Assembly: GCA_034509425.1 (NCBI GenBank)
Contig: JAVTVJ010000117.1
Location: 2,170,001-2,234,000, forward strand
Length of the DNA: 64,000 nucleotides
Direction of reading: 5' to 3'
Origin: Eopsaltria australis
Taxonomy: Eukaryota > Chordata > Aves > Passeriformes > Petroicidae
Numbering within the stretch: position 1 is the stretch's first letter; every line of letters begins with the position of its first letter. The notes below the pieces were generated by a model, which saw nothing but the letters and a program-made list of their open reading frames with translations, searched no databases and was not told where the DNA came from. The position numbers and the translations under genes are program-made. This document shows positions 47,846 through 60,884 of the stretch, piece by piece.

Positions 47846-49111
47846 CTACAAAATATGACAAACAAATTGTTATGATGACAATGTTAAAAGCCTTAACCTG
47901 TCCAGGTTACTCTATTCCCTATTCTTGGAAGACTCAGAAACTACTGCTGAAGATACCAGATACCATTTTCTATTCCCGTTTTTAGAACCATTGAGGACAA
48001 AAATTAATAATTCATGCACAAGACAAGTCAGATTTCAAGCAATATAAAATACATATTCTAACTCTAAAAGCTTGTTAAACTACCTGCAAAAACTGTAAGG
48101 AAGGGGAAAGGAAAAAAAAAACCAAGAGCAGATCATTACAATGAGCAAGTTTAGTGAACAGTGCAGGGCAAAAACCTTACAGCAGGGGATCCTGGGAAAA
48201 ATTCCCAGTGTGAAAGGTGAAACAGTGACTGGAAATGAACTCCTTGGAGCACAAATGAGGGAAGGAGGTTGCAGAACAAGACAAATGGGCAGAGGTTGCA
48301 CTCCTGACTGTATTTTCTGTGCTAATGCAGAGTGGTCAGAAGGCATCAAGGATACAAGGACAGAAGTTACAGAGATTAATGACCAATAATTCCAGTTCTT
48401 TTTGCAGGTATTCCTGCCATCCTTCCCTTTGATCCCATCCTTTCTCATCACAAGACAAGCAGCCTCCACAAACAGGAGCAGATTTCAGTCTTTCAGAACA
48501 GATCTGTGACAAGGACTTCAAACAAGTATTTTTTGATCATTCAGAATGTACTGTCATGTACTGTTAGCATTTGGGGGCTCTGAAATTTGGGCATGTGGAG
48601 TGAAAGGGAAGAAGGAATTTCTTTTTTCCCCCCTCACATTCAGACAAAAGTATAATGAATTTGCAAACTAGAAAGGAAAACAAATGGTGCTTTCAATTAC
48701 TGTATAAATGCAATTACTGTATAAATCAGTGATTCTTCTTCTGTATATTTTTCTCGCTTACTTTTTCATTCTTCTGTAGTGATTGATCTGAATTAACAAC
48801 GATGCCTGGACTGGATTGTTAAGACATAAACAGTGAATTATTGGCTTGATACATCCCTCTTTGCCCAAAACCCAAGTTTTGAGCACAACAATACTGCAAA
48901 ATTCTTTCTGCATATTTCTATGAAATTCCATGGTTTCAAGCAGTAAAACAAAAAATTCAGGTTTGCATTCTAAAGTAAATAACACAGATTTAGATTATGT
49001 CCTATTTTACTCAAGGATTGATTATACACTCAGGTGGAAGACCTTTTATTCAGCATGTGACTAACACTTAAATAGGACCAAATTAAATCACCATTTAATT
49101 TAATTTCTCAC
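47846..49111 (-). other. TRAPPC9: TRAPPC9 intron between exons D and E (1,266 bp)
   Basis: A short intron with donor CTAG|GTGAG and acceptor TTTGTAG. It contains a 17-bp tandem duplication at 48694-48726. A slightly more GC-rich block at 48140-48520 has small frames without recognisable motifs. No repeat family was identified with confidence. Confidence 0.85.
48694..48726. repeat. Tandem duplication of a 17-mer (last base of copy 2 absent)
   Basis: CAATTACTGTATAAATG is followed directly by CAATTACTGTATAAAT. This is a perfect local duplication with the same unit length as the unrelated one at 42951-42984. Confidence 0.95.
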
Positions 49112-49244
49112 CTAGGAAGGGAGGTGCTGATCTGCAGCCTTGGCAAAGCTGGAATGACTTCAACAGTGCAGCCATTGGTCTTCACTCCTGGCAGATTGTC
49201 CAGAAGGCAATCACTGAAGACTCCAAAAACTGAAGTATGATAAC
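49112..49244 (-). CDS. TRAPPC9: TRAPPC9 internal exon D
   Basis: This 133-bp exon has acceptor ACTCAG and donor CTAG|GTGAG. It completes the Gly codon and reads [19 protein letters not shown], then [15 protein letters not shown] and RLQISTSLP, ending with two bases of an Arg codon. The CLLDNLPG and [18 protein letters not shown] blocks are diagnostic of TRAPPC9. A KTNGC segment in the middle differs from the mammalian form I remember and looks like ordinary lineage variation in a loop. It is flanked by the two shortest introns in the window (1,555 and 1,266 bp). Confidence 0.97.
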
Positions 49245-50799
49245 CTGAGTGTTAGAAGAAAACACCAGTTATGTTGTGAATTCTACTGTTTTCTGGCAGG
49301 TCTAAAAGTACTCAGTTTACTGGTCAGATCTTGTCAGTGTATCTGCTACCCACACCACCACCTTCCCTACAAGAAAATCTTCTCAGGACACAAAAAATGA
49401 CTTTCAAACCCCTGAAACAACAACATTTTTAAGTACCTGACAATGTACAAACAACATGTGTTCACCTCTGCATCTGTGGCATGTAAAATAAAAGAAATTG
49501 TGAAGAGCCTCTGATTTCTACAATGCATTACAGTAACCTCTGCAGAATTCTTTACAAGATCAACATCACAAGTCATAGCATGGACACCATTTTACACCTC
49601 ATCCCCAAATTCACTGGTATACATAAAATACATCAACCTTCAACACTCATTCCCTGTTTCCTCAGAAAAATGTTTATAGGAAAGAATCTCAACTGCATCC
49701 AGAAGTGTAAAAGAATACTAAAGGAAATTATTAATGGAAAAAATATGGATGCATAAACACAGGCACCTGCTATGAAAGACCACAACTTCTGAAAGTTCAA
49801 TTTAGTAGAAAAATACCTCTCCACTGATTCCTTACCAGGCAATATTTATGAGTTATATCTGAAGGCAAATTTGATACATTGACACACAAAAAGCTGCCAA
49901 GAACAGAAATCAACTGCTCTCCTTGCAATACATTTTTAGTACGTGGAACTCAAAAGAGAGAACTACAGTACAAATGTTCTGAATGTTTTGATGTTATTCT
50001 GTATTTACTGAAACAGTTTCTGGAAAAAAGTCACATGAAAAATTGTTTTATGAGCAGACACAAAGGCACTTAAGAAAAACTCAAAGAGAACAGGGTTTCT
50101 TCAAGTTCAAAGCCATCTTCTTTTAGTGTTTAGCTTTACTAAAATGGTTCTTATGCTGTATCCCAACTTGGTATTCCAGGAAGACATATTCAAAAATGTG
50201 ATTTGGTAAGATGATTCACTCCTACCACATGTTGAATCCATCCTCTCCACATATGCCTCCTTTTCTAGGTCTGCTAGCCTTTTGTAAAAGCTCTTTAATT
50301 TTCTTCCTTTCTACAAACACGGTTTTATTTAGGCTTATTAATGAAATGATATCTTGACTGCAACAGGCCGTACACCCTGGCTAAATTGTTTCCACGGAAG
50401 CAATCTGCAAAAATTTCTGTAATCTTACATGAACACGATTAATTAGGGGGAAAAAAAACCTGCAAGATTATCTTCTGCATTCTAAAGAAAAAAGTTCAAG
50501 TAATCCTCCTCAGAAGCTTTCCAAATGAAAGCATTAATAAAGGGGAGCTGGAGTTCATTATCCTCATCCCCTCACACATGAGATACTCCAAGAATGTGCT
50601 CGTTACTGCTGCTGCAACCAAGTGATTCATCAGGCTGTTTTTAATGAAGCCTGGTACAAGGAACACATTCCCTTTTCTGCTTTTTTCTTTTACTTACAGA
50701 GAATTCAGAACACATACATGGCAAACAAAGCCATGCAGCCCAGAGGGGTTTAAAACTCACGTGTTTTGCCAAGAAAGAGTGAGCGGAGCCATCCCTTAC
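49245..50799 (-). other. TRAPPC9: TRAPPC9 intron between exons C and D (1,555 bp)
   Basis: It is bounded by donor AATG|GTAAGG and acceptor ACTCAG. AT-rich, with no recognised repeat family and no gene. Short overlapping frames at 49.4-50.1 kb have no motifs. Confidence 0.85.
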
Positions 50800-50926
50800 C
50801 ATTGACAGTGATCTGCCCTGTGGTTTGGGGAACACCAACGAGAGTCACGGGATACAGACCAGACTCTGCAGGGAGGGACAGGGCAGCAGGCAGAGATTCA
50901 AATTCTACTCCAGTTGTCAAGAGACC
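50800..50926 (-). CDS. TRAPPC9: TRAPPC9 internal exon C
   Basis: This 127-bp exon follows a good pyrimidine tract (TTTTTTCAG|GGTCTC). It encodes [18 protein letters not shown], then [20 protein letters not shown] and ITVN, and ends with the first base of a Gly codon at the donor AATG|GTAAGG. The segment is one of the most recognisable parts of TRAPPC9. It includes the [14 protein letters not shown] strand-turn motif typical of its beta-sandwich domains. The phase joins exactly to exon B (0) and exon D (1). Confidence 0.97.
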
Positions 50927-53054
50927 CTGAAAAAACACATTACACAGATAAATCCATTTATTATACACACTTACATTTTTATGCTACATACTTATGTTTT
51001 AATCCTATGCATTACGTCAGCCAAACTTTTATGATTTATTCCAATTTACTCATAGCAGTTATTTTGGGGTTTAAGTTGCAGGGACTGCAGCGTGCATCCA
51101 GAATTACAGTAGGATTTGTATTCAACGTGGAAACGTGTTTCAGGAATTGAGCTGAGAATGATGTATGAAAAACTAATAAAAATTTATACCCAAGCACAGT
51201 AAAAAAATCAGCGGTATCATCTGCATGGTGCTGTTTTGTACCTACATTTAATTGAAACTGTGACTTTAACTTGAATATTTGAAAGATTTTGGGCAGTAGA
51301 AACTAAACACCCATAGCAGACCTTGCTTAGCTTTTATTACCTGGTCAAAATATGTTTTCTAAGGGAAAAAAATATTTATATGTACAGATAACAGAGCAAG
51401 TCAAGCTTAACCTAAACATTTCAGTGAGTTGGAGTAATGCATTCATTTTGCTGAGCTGATCCTCTCTCAAGCCTAAATGCCTGCAGTTACTCCCTCAGTG
51501 TCAGACAAATCTTTTAGCATCCTAAATTGAAAACATGGGACAAAACAAGAAATTAAGCAGGGAAAAAATCATAGGAGAAACTTCTGAATGCAGCATGACT
51601 GTTCTTCGCAGACTGGGGATTTTCTTCAAGTTTGTTAATGAATTCAAGATGCATGAGCATAGAATGTGCTGTTAAAAGTGAATTTGATTTTGGAAAGCAT
51701 ATAAACCCAAGTTATCAGCTGTTTTCCTGTACACATATTTATTTTTATTTTTAAATAAAAATGCTATATGAAGACCTCCATTAATTACAGCAGTAAGCAC
51801 TGGATTAAATCTGAACTCCGTGTGGATGCTTCATGAGAACTGAGAACACAATTAAAAAGAAACATATTACTTTCGTGAAGAGAGATGAAAAAATTCATGG
51901 TTTGAGCCACAGAAAAACACTTAACATACCCAAAATCTATAGAATTTTTGTTCTGGCAATTAGTTCTTTGTACACCTGACACTCTTGAGACAACACCTAA
52001 TTCACCCAAAGCTACTCAGGCTTTGTGGAAAGCTGCACTAGAGAACTCTGCCCTTGAGACTGCACAAAATTCCATTTCACCATTTTATTGAGTTGTAAGT
52101 AAATACTCTGTCACACCCTCATTTCTACTGAATTTTCATTTTCCTCCCCTTTCATGTGTAGACTTCAGCTGTCAGAAACAACCCACAAAACATAAGTAAA
52201 ACCTAACTTTGTCTTTCTCTATATCCACTACCCAGTGCATCAGATCATTGAGACTTCTTGATTCCTACATTAATCCTTCCAGTGGGATTTACCCCACAGA
52301 AATGGGATGAACATTCTTCCTTTAACACTGATGCAGACTCAGTTTTCATCACAATCCTGCTGCTTTTGCTTTGGCTGAAACAAATCTTAGAACACTAACA
52401 AAAGGTGGCTCCATACACTCTCCAGAACTCACTTTTAAAACAGATACAGAAGGCTTTTAAACTTTAATTTAGTCTCAAAACCACTGATCTATCACTTGGC
52501 CTAATATTCAAATACATTTGAATTATTCAGGATTCACCTCAACTAAAAACTTGCATCCAAGGACTTAAAGTCCTGTAAAATCAGTGATAAAAAACCCACA
52601 AACCTTCCCAATTTCTTGTTTACTGTCAGCTGTAGCAAATGTAAATAAATAAAACTGACAGGGACCCTTAAATACTCTCTAATGAGAACAAAGGGATTTT
52701 TAGAGAAGAAACACAATGTAAGTACCAAAACACCTGCACTAAGCACACACTATGCCTGGACTAGAAACTGAAGAGCTTCAAGTGCACTAATACAAAAAGA
52801 AGAAAGCAGCATTCAATTCCCCCACTTTCAGAGCATTACTGTCCAGTAAAGCTTCCAAGTTTGTAAAAGCAAAGATATTAAGAAAGCATTAAAACTCATT
52901 GAAATGGGAAAAAATAATCAATATACAAATCAACTCAGATTTCCAGACATAAATTGAAATCAAAACACTTACCCTTAAAGCTTAGGCCACACAAGTAAGT
53001 TTTAAAAGACAGTGACACATCTCAGAATGTCTGAAAGATGATTTCAAGATCGTG

Positions 53055-53082
53055 ATTTGCAGAATCCGACGATTCTGCAAAT
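53055..53082. repeat. Perfect inverted repeat, 12-bp arms, 4-base loop
   Basis: ATTTGCAGAATC, loop CGAC, GATTCTGCAAAT. All 12 positions pair, with a tight tetraloop position and a CpG in the loop. Such a compact perfect palindrome is uncommon by chance; no transposon ends or known RNA family were recognised beside it. Confidence 0.9.
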
Positions 53083-56059
53083 TTGCCCAACATTGCCCTC
53101 TGGTGCCCAAAGTTTTGCAGTTTAACAGTGGAAACCTAATCAAGGCTGAAGTACTCTCACACCCCCATCAACTAAAACATTTCAGCCACACCGCCAAAAG
53201 TAGGAAAATGTGTTCTATTTCTTTTCCTGAGAGTTTTAGATGTTATTTCAAGTAGTAATACTTGGTAATCATTTAGTCATCACTCAGCAATCATTTCTCT
53301 TTCTGACCCTAAAGGAAAAGATCATCCAACTCCAAGGGCTCCTCCAGGGAATAGATGAGTCACACACACAAAAAAAGTTTACATTTCTTTGTATTCTTAT
53401 AAAACAATTTATATTGTCTTCGAGTGAATGTGTGCATGCTTTTATCACAGCATGTCTTTCAATCACTTCAAATCTCATTTTAGTTTTAGAGGAACAAAAC
53501 AACTTGCATGTAAATGGCAGCATTTGGGGATGCTGTTAAAACAACATGAGTATGTAACTGCTTTTTTTAGGCTTTACTTACCAATCCCAAAATGCAATCA
53601 TTCTTTTTTTAAAGTAACACGACCTTCAGAGTTAGTTTTCATGCTGAACATACTTGTACACCATCTTGTCAAATACTTTACACAAAAACTGACAAATATT
53701 TATTTTAAAGGAAATTTTCCTGACTATTTCTAAAAAGGTTATTTTAGACAGACCTAAAAAAAACACCAAGCACAACCATTTTTATTCTTTTTCCCCCTTC
53801 ACCTTTCTGTGTACATTCTTGACTAATACAGTCTCCACTAAATGTAGTGTAGCAGTAAATAAATATTCTCTCAACATGGCAGAAACAGTAAAAGATGTGA
53901 ACTCAGGAAAGAGCAGCCGATGGAAACAATTTAAACCATCATAAGCAAAGTTGTGGAATTGATCATACATTCAGATGTATCAAAATTTTAGATGCTCTTT
54001 TTAAACATCAACATAGAGCTCTGATTAATAGCAAAGTTTTCAAGTAAAGAAAAAAAGTAGCAGCCATTCTTCAAGCATCATTAATCAAAATACCACACTT
54101 GATTGTGTTCAATTAAATACAGGTGCCAAACAGAAGAACTACAGAACAAATACTTAATTCTTGAATAATGACTAAGTATTATAAATTACAACATTCTCAA
54201 GGCCAGGATAGTATTTATTAATTTCTTGATATTTATTTATTAAATATTGTTTATACTGTCTGTAGGTCTTGTAGCTTTCTTGGAACCATGGCTGTATTTT
54301 CCACAGTAAAAGCAGAGAAAATGCTTTCCCTCAATACATAACATTGCCTCAAAATTTCTCACTTTATTTTTTTTGCTTTTAATAGGAAACTTGATTAAAA
54401 AAAGATAAAAAGTAGTTAAAATCTTAGAGAACTTAAGACATTTTGCACTGCATCTTCCCATGTATTTTAGTAGTACATCTCCCCAGACTGTACTGTGGTT
54501 TGCTGCATTAAGCATTTGTCTCAAGATACAAAATAAATCCCCTGAAGATTTACCAGAATTATTTGGATTTTTTTGAAGGTCTGAAATGTGAAAATCATGT
54601 TTTTCCTGTATAGAAAACTGCAGTAATGGCAATAACTGCAGAACAAACTGGAAAAGGGCTGGAGGCCATCATTCACATACCTGAACAAGTCTGTACAGAA
54701 ATCAATATTCCTGGCAGAAAAGGAGAAGTGGTGGCACTTATTTACAGCTGAACATCCCATCTCCAGGTGACCTGGGCTCCAGCACCAGCACAGCAAGAAT
54801 AGTCTGTCTAATCCATCACAGCCAATTCTAGTTAGGCTCATTTTTGTCTCTCATTCTGCTGATTTAAGGTACCTGCTGAGTTTTATTAAAGCATTTGTTC
54901 TGATCAACCCCTAGATCTCTCCTACTTCACTTCATTGACTCACACAATTGTGGGAGCTAATCACTTCCATGCTCCATGATTGAACATTTGTCATTTTACA
55001 AACACTACTGCACCTTTCACTGGAGCAGCCTTCTAACCATATGAAATAGAAACATGAAATAGAAAAAGACAGAAAAGGAACACAGAAATGGGGCAGGAAT
55101 GAGGAACAGGTACCTAACTAGAGTCCCAAATCAGGAATATTCATGACAGGAAATTAACAATAAAAGCAACAAAGATGGGCCAAGATCCTTGAGAACAATA
55201 AAATAGAACAGCAGAGAAAATCAATTGTTCTGGGTTTATAATCTGAGCAACACTAATCAAAGTCTTGTATCCACAATCTCACGTCAAGTCTAGAAATTCA
55301 ATGCCTTTTACTTAAACACACCTCAATTAACCTGCATGGACTCTGCATTAATACCTCAATTAATGAAAAAGCTCGAGAAGCCTTTCCATGGGGAATCATT
55401 CTCCCTAACAACCTGTGCTCAATACTAAGTTGTTTACACTCACAGTAGAAATTCAACAAACAAAGACACAGTAGGAAAAGCACCATGGCAAAAGCCTCGA
55501 TTTCATTTAACGTGAAATGAGGAATCTATCAGAACAACGAATCTAAATTGAAGGAAAGGGGGGAAATTGTAAAAAAAGGAGTAGGACTATAGATTTCAGG
55601 ACAGTTATATACTGGTGGACCATGGAAAGGACAAAGAAAAATGAAACGAAGCAATGGAGAACTCAATGAGGATTGGAAACAAGCCTGAATGAGCAGTCAT
55701 CCTGCAAAGGTGAGGTGCTGAGCCAAGCAGGAGGGAAAAAGTTGCAAGACAAACAAGCTGAAACTGCTCTTAAATGACAGAAAAGGATATGTTTGCTATG
55801 AAACTGAGTCTGTGAGAGTAAATAATCTGAAAGAATGTGATACGTGATGAGAAATCAGACAAGGAAAGGGAATGGGGACTGCAGGCATTGAGTACATGTT
55901 AAGAATAAAACACACCATTTTAAAATATTAACCAGCATTCTGAATTATTAAAATGGAAACAGAAGAACTTATTCTTATGATAAAGTAATACCTATTCCCA
56001 CATTCCAGAAAGTTCACAGATGAGACTGGAAAATCAACAACTTGGATTGGAAGGAAAGA

Positions 56060-56500
56060 GCAGAGGTCGTCTTGTTTAGCCCAGTGCTCAAAACAGGGGT
56101 AACTTTGGTGTTAGTTTAGGTTTTTCACATCCTGTTCACTCAAGTTTTAAAGATTTCTAAAGATGGAGGTCTCAGGTTCTCTCTGGACTATCAGTCCCAG
56201 TGTAAGATCTCCTTCATCCTCAGAAAAAGGAGGTTTTTTATTACGGAGGGAAGTTTCCCAAGGCTCCAGCCCATTCCCTGACTCTCACCCTTACGCTGGA
56301 CACCTCTGGAAAGAGCCCAACTCTGGTTTTGCTGCACTTTCTCATTTTGGGATTGAGCAGAGCAGCAGGAATCACCCCAGTATTGTTCTCCTCTACAGAC
56401 TGAGATGTCAGTGTTTCTGTCATTTGGGGAGCTCCAAACTGGCCTTGGCTCCAAAGAAATGTCTCTAAAATTCCAAATCGAGGGGAACAAGCACTTTCCT
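56060..56500 (-). mobile_element. CR1 LINE 3' fragment, antisense, ancient
   Basis: CCAGTGCTCAAAACAGGGGT, AACTTTGGTGTTAGTTTAGG, CACTCAAGTTTTAAAGATTT and CTAAAGATGGAGGTCTCAGG are the diverged complement of a CR1 3' end. The same tail order occurs in the copy at 8800-9010. The part from about 56200 onwards is less certain, with only a faint GAGAAGAGTCTGG-like match near 56310. Confidence 0.6.
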
Positions 56501-58065
56501 CAAATTGCTACAGTCTTGATGCTGCAGACAAATCTACCAAAATCAACCAGCTCCTCCCAGTGAGCCCACTTTAGTGCAGAGCAGAATTTCTTAAAGCACT
56601 GCCTAAAGAGTTACGTTCATCATTTAAATGATTTGGTTGGCAAATTAATTCCTCTTGTGCTTACCACTGGAACTGGAATTCAGTGTTAATGCCAAGACAG
56701 AACTTTATCACGACAACAGTAAAGAGAAGTAATGGTGCTACTACATTTAATTTGCTCAGGGAATGGATGCTGTGCAGATCTATGCAAATAACTGCATTCT
56801 GAGTTCTTGAGTGTGTGTAAGAACTCAGAAGGAATCTCCTCATTAAGAAATTATCCAAGCTTTTAAAATAAGTAACGACATCATTACTTACACAATACAA
56901 ACTAGACTGTAAATCAAAATGTTCTTAATAAATTAATTCCCACAGAGACCTTCCTGAAGTGTAGCTTTACAACTACTTTTTCTATTAATCCCTAAAAAAT
57001 TTGCATACTTCTGTGAGGGTGAGAGAAAATGCTGCTGAAGAAAGCAGCGTGTCAGCTTCCAAAAATTAATTTCGTTGTGCTATAAAAACAAAATCTTTGG
57101 GCATGTTCACTTCCCGAGGAAAAACACTTATTGTATGTGGTTTATTACCAGTAATTTAGGTCAACTTGTTTGACTAGACACTGCAGTAGACATATCAATA
57201 AAAACAAAACCCAAACAAAAATCATGAGCAAATAAATGTACACTGATTCAATTAGCGTGACAAAACAAAGCGCTCTAAGAGAAGTGATTTATATTTAAAC
57301 AATTCTAAAGGTAAAAATATTTAACACAAAGGAAAATGCTAGATTAGGACTGAGTGGATATTAAGTTGGTCTGGTAGTTACTGAACATTTAATCTTTAAA
57401 TGGAATAATTTTTAAAAAATCCTGTTAGTTGGAATAAAGAAAGGAAAAAAGCCTCCACAATTTTCTTTTTTTCAGGATACACTGCAAGCAGCCAACTGAA
57501 GTAGTAGAGAGCTTGGGCATCATCCTTCTAACCTCACATATTTCTCCAGTGCTTTAGCCTTTTTTTTACTCCCTTATGATCATCTGACATTAGAGTGATT
57601 TCAAATAACATAAATCACTGGAAACAACAAATCCATGAGCTGAAGGTTTTATTAAAACCCAAAGCTTTTCAGGCCTAACTATTTTACTTCAGCAGGTTTT
57701 TAAATTGTGGTCAAAATGGGAATTTGAAAAGTAAGGATCAATGTGGACTTTTAAACTATAGTAGCAAGTGTACAATAATTACTAGGTTTCAGGATATAAT
57801 TATTACTTGAAAACCAGTATATGTAAATCATGTAGCAGGAGTTCTAGTCAATGCAGAAATGTACAAAATTGATTTATGGGTCAGTGCCAGTGAAGCATTT
57901 AAACACTCTGAGTGGCAGAGATTTTTCTTTTCTTTACCTCATCACCAAAAATATGAGAAAATTGACAACATCACACCATTAAACTGAGGTTATACTGGTT
58001 TAAACCATCTTTTGAGAATATTTATAGAAAACCATATTTGAAAGTCCAAATGAGATTTTTCTTCA

Positions 58066-58203
<138 letters not shown>

Positions 58204-58739
58204 TCACAGCGTTAAGGCAGGAATTACCTAAACATTGGATTATAAAGAAATAGCAGCAGCTGAGCTGTCAGACTGCTATAATGCTTAATATCTCTCTAAA
58301 ATCTTCCAAGTCCAATTCCTACTCAAGAGCATTGTGGGACATCAGCTGTAAATCCCAGGCAAAGCAATAGATTAAGGGACTGGAAACATTCATTAACACA
58401 GCAATGGTGCTCTAAAAACCCAATGCTTCATTGGCAAAATTAACTCGGGTATCAATTCAGAACACTGCTTAAATTTAAAGGTTTCCATACTTGGAGTAAG
58501 GTAGAGTGCATGGCCTTGATGCTGGAGACTTGGAAAAGAATCAACAGGTAAGAAATAAACACAATAGGAAGCAGGAAGTTACAAGTCCTCATACAGACAT
58601 AGCTGATGGTATGGAGTAAATAAAGAGTGAAGTAAAGTGTGCCAGGTAAAATGATGCACTTGCAAGTTTATATCTCACCACAAGAGACAAGTTCAACTTT
58701 AAAGATACTTCGCTCTGCCAATTTTAGTATTTTTTTGAG

Positions 58740-58866
58740 TTCTATAATTTAAGGAGATGGGGCTGGACTGTGGAGGGTGCCCCTGCCCACAGCAGGGGAG
58801 GTTGGAACTGGATGATCTTTAAGGTCCCTTCCAATCCAAACCATTCTGTAATTGTATGGTTCTGGG
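58740..58866 (+). mobile_element. CR1 LINE 3' tail, sense, short
   Basis: GACTGTGGAGGGTGCCCCTG, GGAGGTTGGAACTGGATGAT, CTTTAAGGTCCCTTCCAATC and AACCATTCTGTAATTGTATG form the last 120 or so bases of a CR1 with a degraded TTCTATG-type tail. Confidence 0.88.
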
Positions 58867-59529
58867 AGAGATTATGGAGATCAGCTGCAGAGATGCAAAT
58901 TTTGAGTAATTGTTCAATGCAGAAAGATTCTTTTATACCAGTATTTCATAACCTTTTCAGCCCACAAGTTCATGTCTACCTTCCAGATTTCTCACAGTGA
59001 AACACATGCACCTGAAGTTCAGACTTTAAACTGAATGTGGCAAGATTCTCCCTGCAAGCTGAGGATCTGCAGTCCAAGTAAACAAAAGGTGGTTTAATTA
59101 CAGCTGTTAAATAAATCATGATTATAAGCTAAATTATAACATACAAAGATTAGCTTTTACTAGTTTACCCAATGATTTTAACATACATTGCTAACAGTTT
59201 TTTATTAGGATATTAGGAAATGTCCAGTAAAAAACCTGGATTATCAATATTAAGACTTTAATGCACAGTTGAAGCAATCTGTACTCTAATGTACATTCAC
59301 AATCATTTACTATCTGATTACATTTTGCAAGCAATATTAGAGAGCTCAAGGGAGATGCACTTAATGCAAATGTTTAACTCCAATTAATGCTAGTGGAAAT
59401 TAAACACATACATCCACAGATGTTAATGGGTTATATTACTGTGAAACCTGAAAAGTAAAACTGTTGATTAAAACAAAACGTTCAAGTTCACAGCGGTATG
59501 AGATGTTCTGTACATTTCTGTTTTAATTG

Positions 59530-60884
59530 CTTATTAGTGTCCATGATGTCTTGTGCATTCTGCAGCCCCCAAAACAGCCAGGGACTGCTCTGAAAGGTAC
59601 AGAGTTAACCTTTGTGGTTTACTGCAGCAACAGAGGCACCTGCAGCAGCACAGCAGCACTGCAGTCCTGAATGGCCACATTCTAACAACTATCACAGTGT
59701 GGAATGTCTGTTCTGAAAGCACAGCCATCCAACAGGGCTCTCCAGGCACAGGACTCATCCCACCATGTTTCACTTATGCCAATGATGTCAAGCCTCTGGG
59801 ACTGGACCAAAGCTTCCAGCTGGTGTTTGTTCCTCACACTGTGTGCATCAGTGCAGAAACATTTCAGGTGTGGTACCTTGTGGCCAACACCTGGTGAAGC
59901 AGATTGAGGGATCCCTTTAAGATCCTCAAGTTTTGGTACAAAATCCCATCGCTCATCACTGAGGAGCGTGGTTTTATCCTTTTCCCCCTTCCAAGCTAGT
60001 TCAAAGCTCTGTCAATGAGCCCCACTGGCTCCTGTGCTAGAACTCCTTTTCCCCTCTGAGAAAGGCTCATCCCAACAGGTGACAGCAGGCCAGGTGTTGA
60101 TAGATCATCCCATGGTCAAAAACCCACATTTTTTCCATCAGCAACAACTTCAGATCCACGCATCAACCTAAAGGAGCTGCCTGTTCCTATCAATATCAGT
60201 CCTTGCTACTGGAAGGATTGAGGAAATTGCTCCCTGAGCTCCTGATCCCTCCACCAGCTGACCCAGGGCCTTGAAGTGTCTTTTGACTGAGACTCTGACT
60301 TTGATTGGCCTCAGGCTTCTATTATTTCATTGCTGCCAGTCTGAACAACCAACAGCACAGAGCAATCAGAGGGTCTCACTAGACTGGAGTTTTCCAGTAA
60401 TGTCCCTTACCTGAGCCCCAGGGAGACAGTAGATTTCCCTGGGAGTTGGGTCTGGTCAGCACATGGGGTCCTCCACTCCCCTTAGAAGGGAGGGAGTCTC
60501 CTATTAGAACCACCCTTCTCCTGCTGTTAACAGAGGAGGTCGTGATGCAGGGTACAGGTGGTGTTGCTTTAGGAGGCCCCTCTGCCCCAGAAGGACCCTC
60601 ATCCACCTCAGCAGTTGTTTGGCCTTCTCATTCCAGAGGCTCACCTCTGTTGTAGAATGTGCCAGACCTTCTTGTCACATTCTGAGGAGGGGGAGGAGGA
60701 GGAACCTTCCTCCTGGTACTTGCAGTGACCTGGTTCCATCCCTCACCTGTGACAGGCCCCTGACAGACAGTCCCTCGACTCAGCTCTGAGTCCATCTGCT
60801 TCTCCACTGCAGACACAGAGAGGTGATCATTCTGCTCTGCCCTGTGCTTGGCAGACACAGCTGTGTCCAGCTGTCTCCACAGCT
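59530..60884 (-). mobile_element. CR1 LINE 5' half, antisense: ORF1 esterase region and start of ORF2 endonuclease
   Basis: This is the only CR1 piece here from the 5' half of the element. On the minus strand, 60606-60379 encodes RRRVVLIGDSLPSKG, the GDS esterase-type motif of CR1 ORF1, preceded by a Pro-rich stretch (60858-60628). Further along, about 59870-59700 reads SVRNKHQLEALVQSQRLD, then IIGISETWWDESCAW, the N-terminal part of the ORF2 apurinic-type endonuclease, including the catalytic-box Glu in SETWW. That block stays open for at least 50 codons. Other parts have stops (such as a TGA and TAG after the GDS block), so it is a dead copy. It ends at about 59530, well short of the reverse transcriptase. 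Confidence 0.88.

Noticed and set aside
48110..48540. More GC-rich block in the D-E intron considered as an LTR or exon
   Set aside because: No LTR termini or family match, and exons D and E already join in phase; no splice-bounded coding segment fits.
54240..54841. Two overlapping minus-strand frames of 130 and 106 codons in the B-C intron
   Set aside because: They overlap in different frames, lack domains, and the TRAPPC9 exons on both sides already join in phase, leaving no room for an extra coding exon.
59553..59907. A 114-codon plus-strand open frame
   Set aside because: It is the complement of the CR1 endonuclease region, whose real coding sense is on the minus strand. The plus-strand frame is a shadow.
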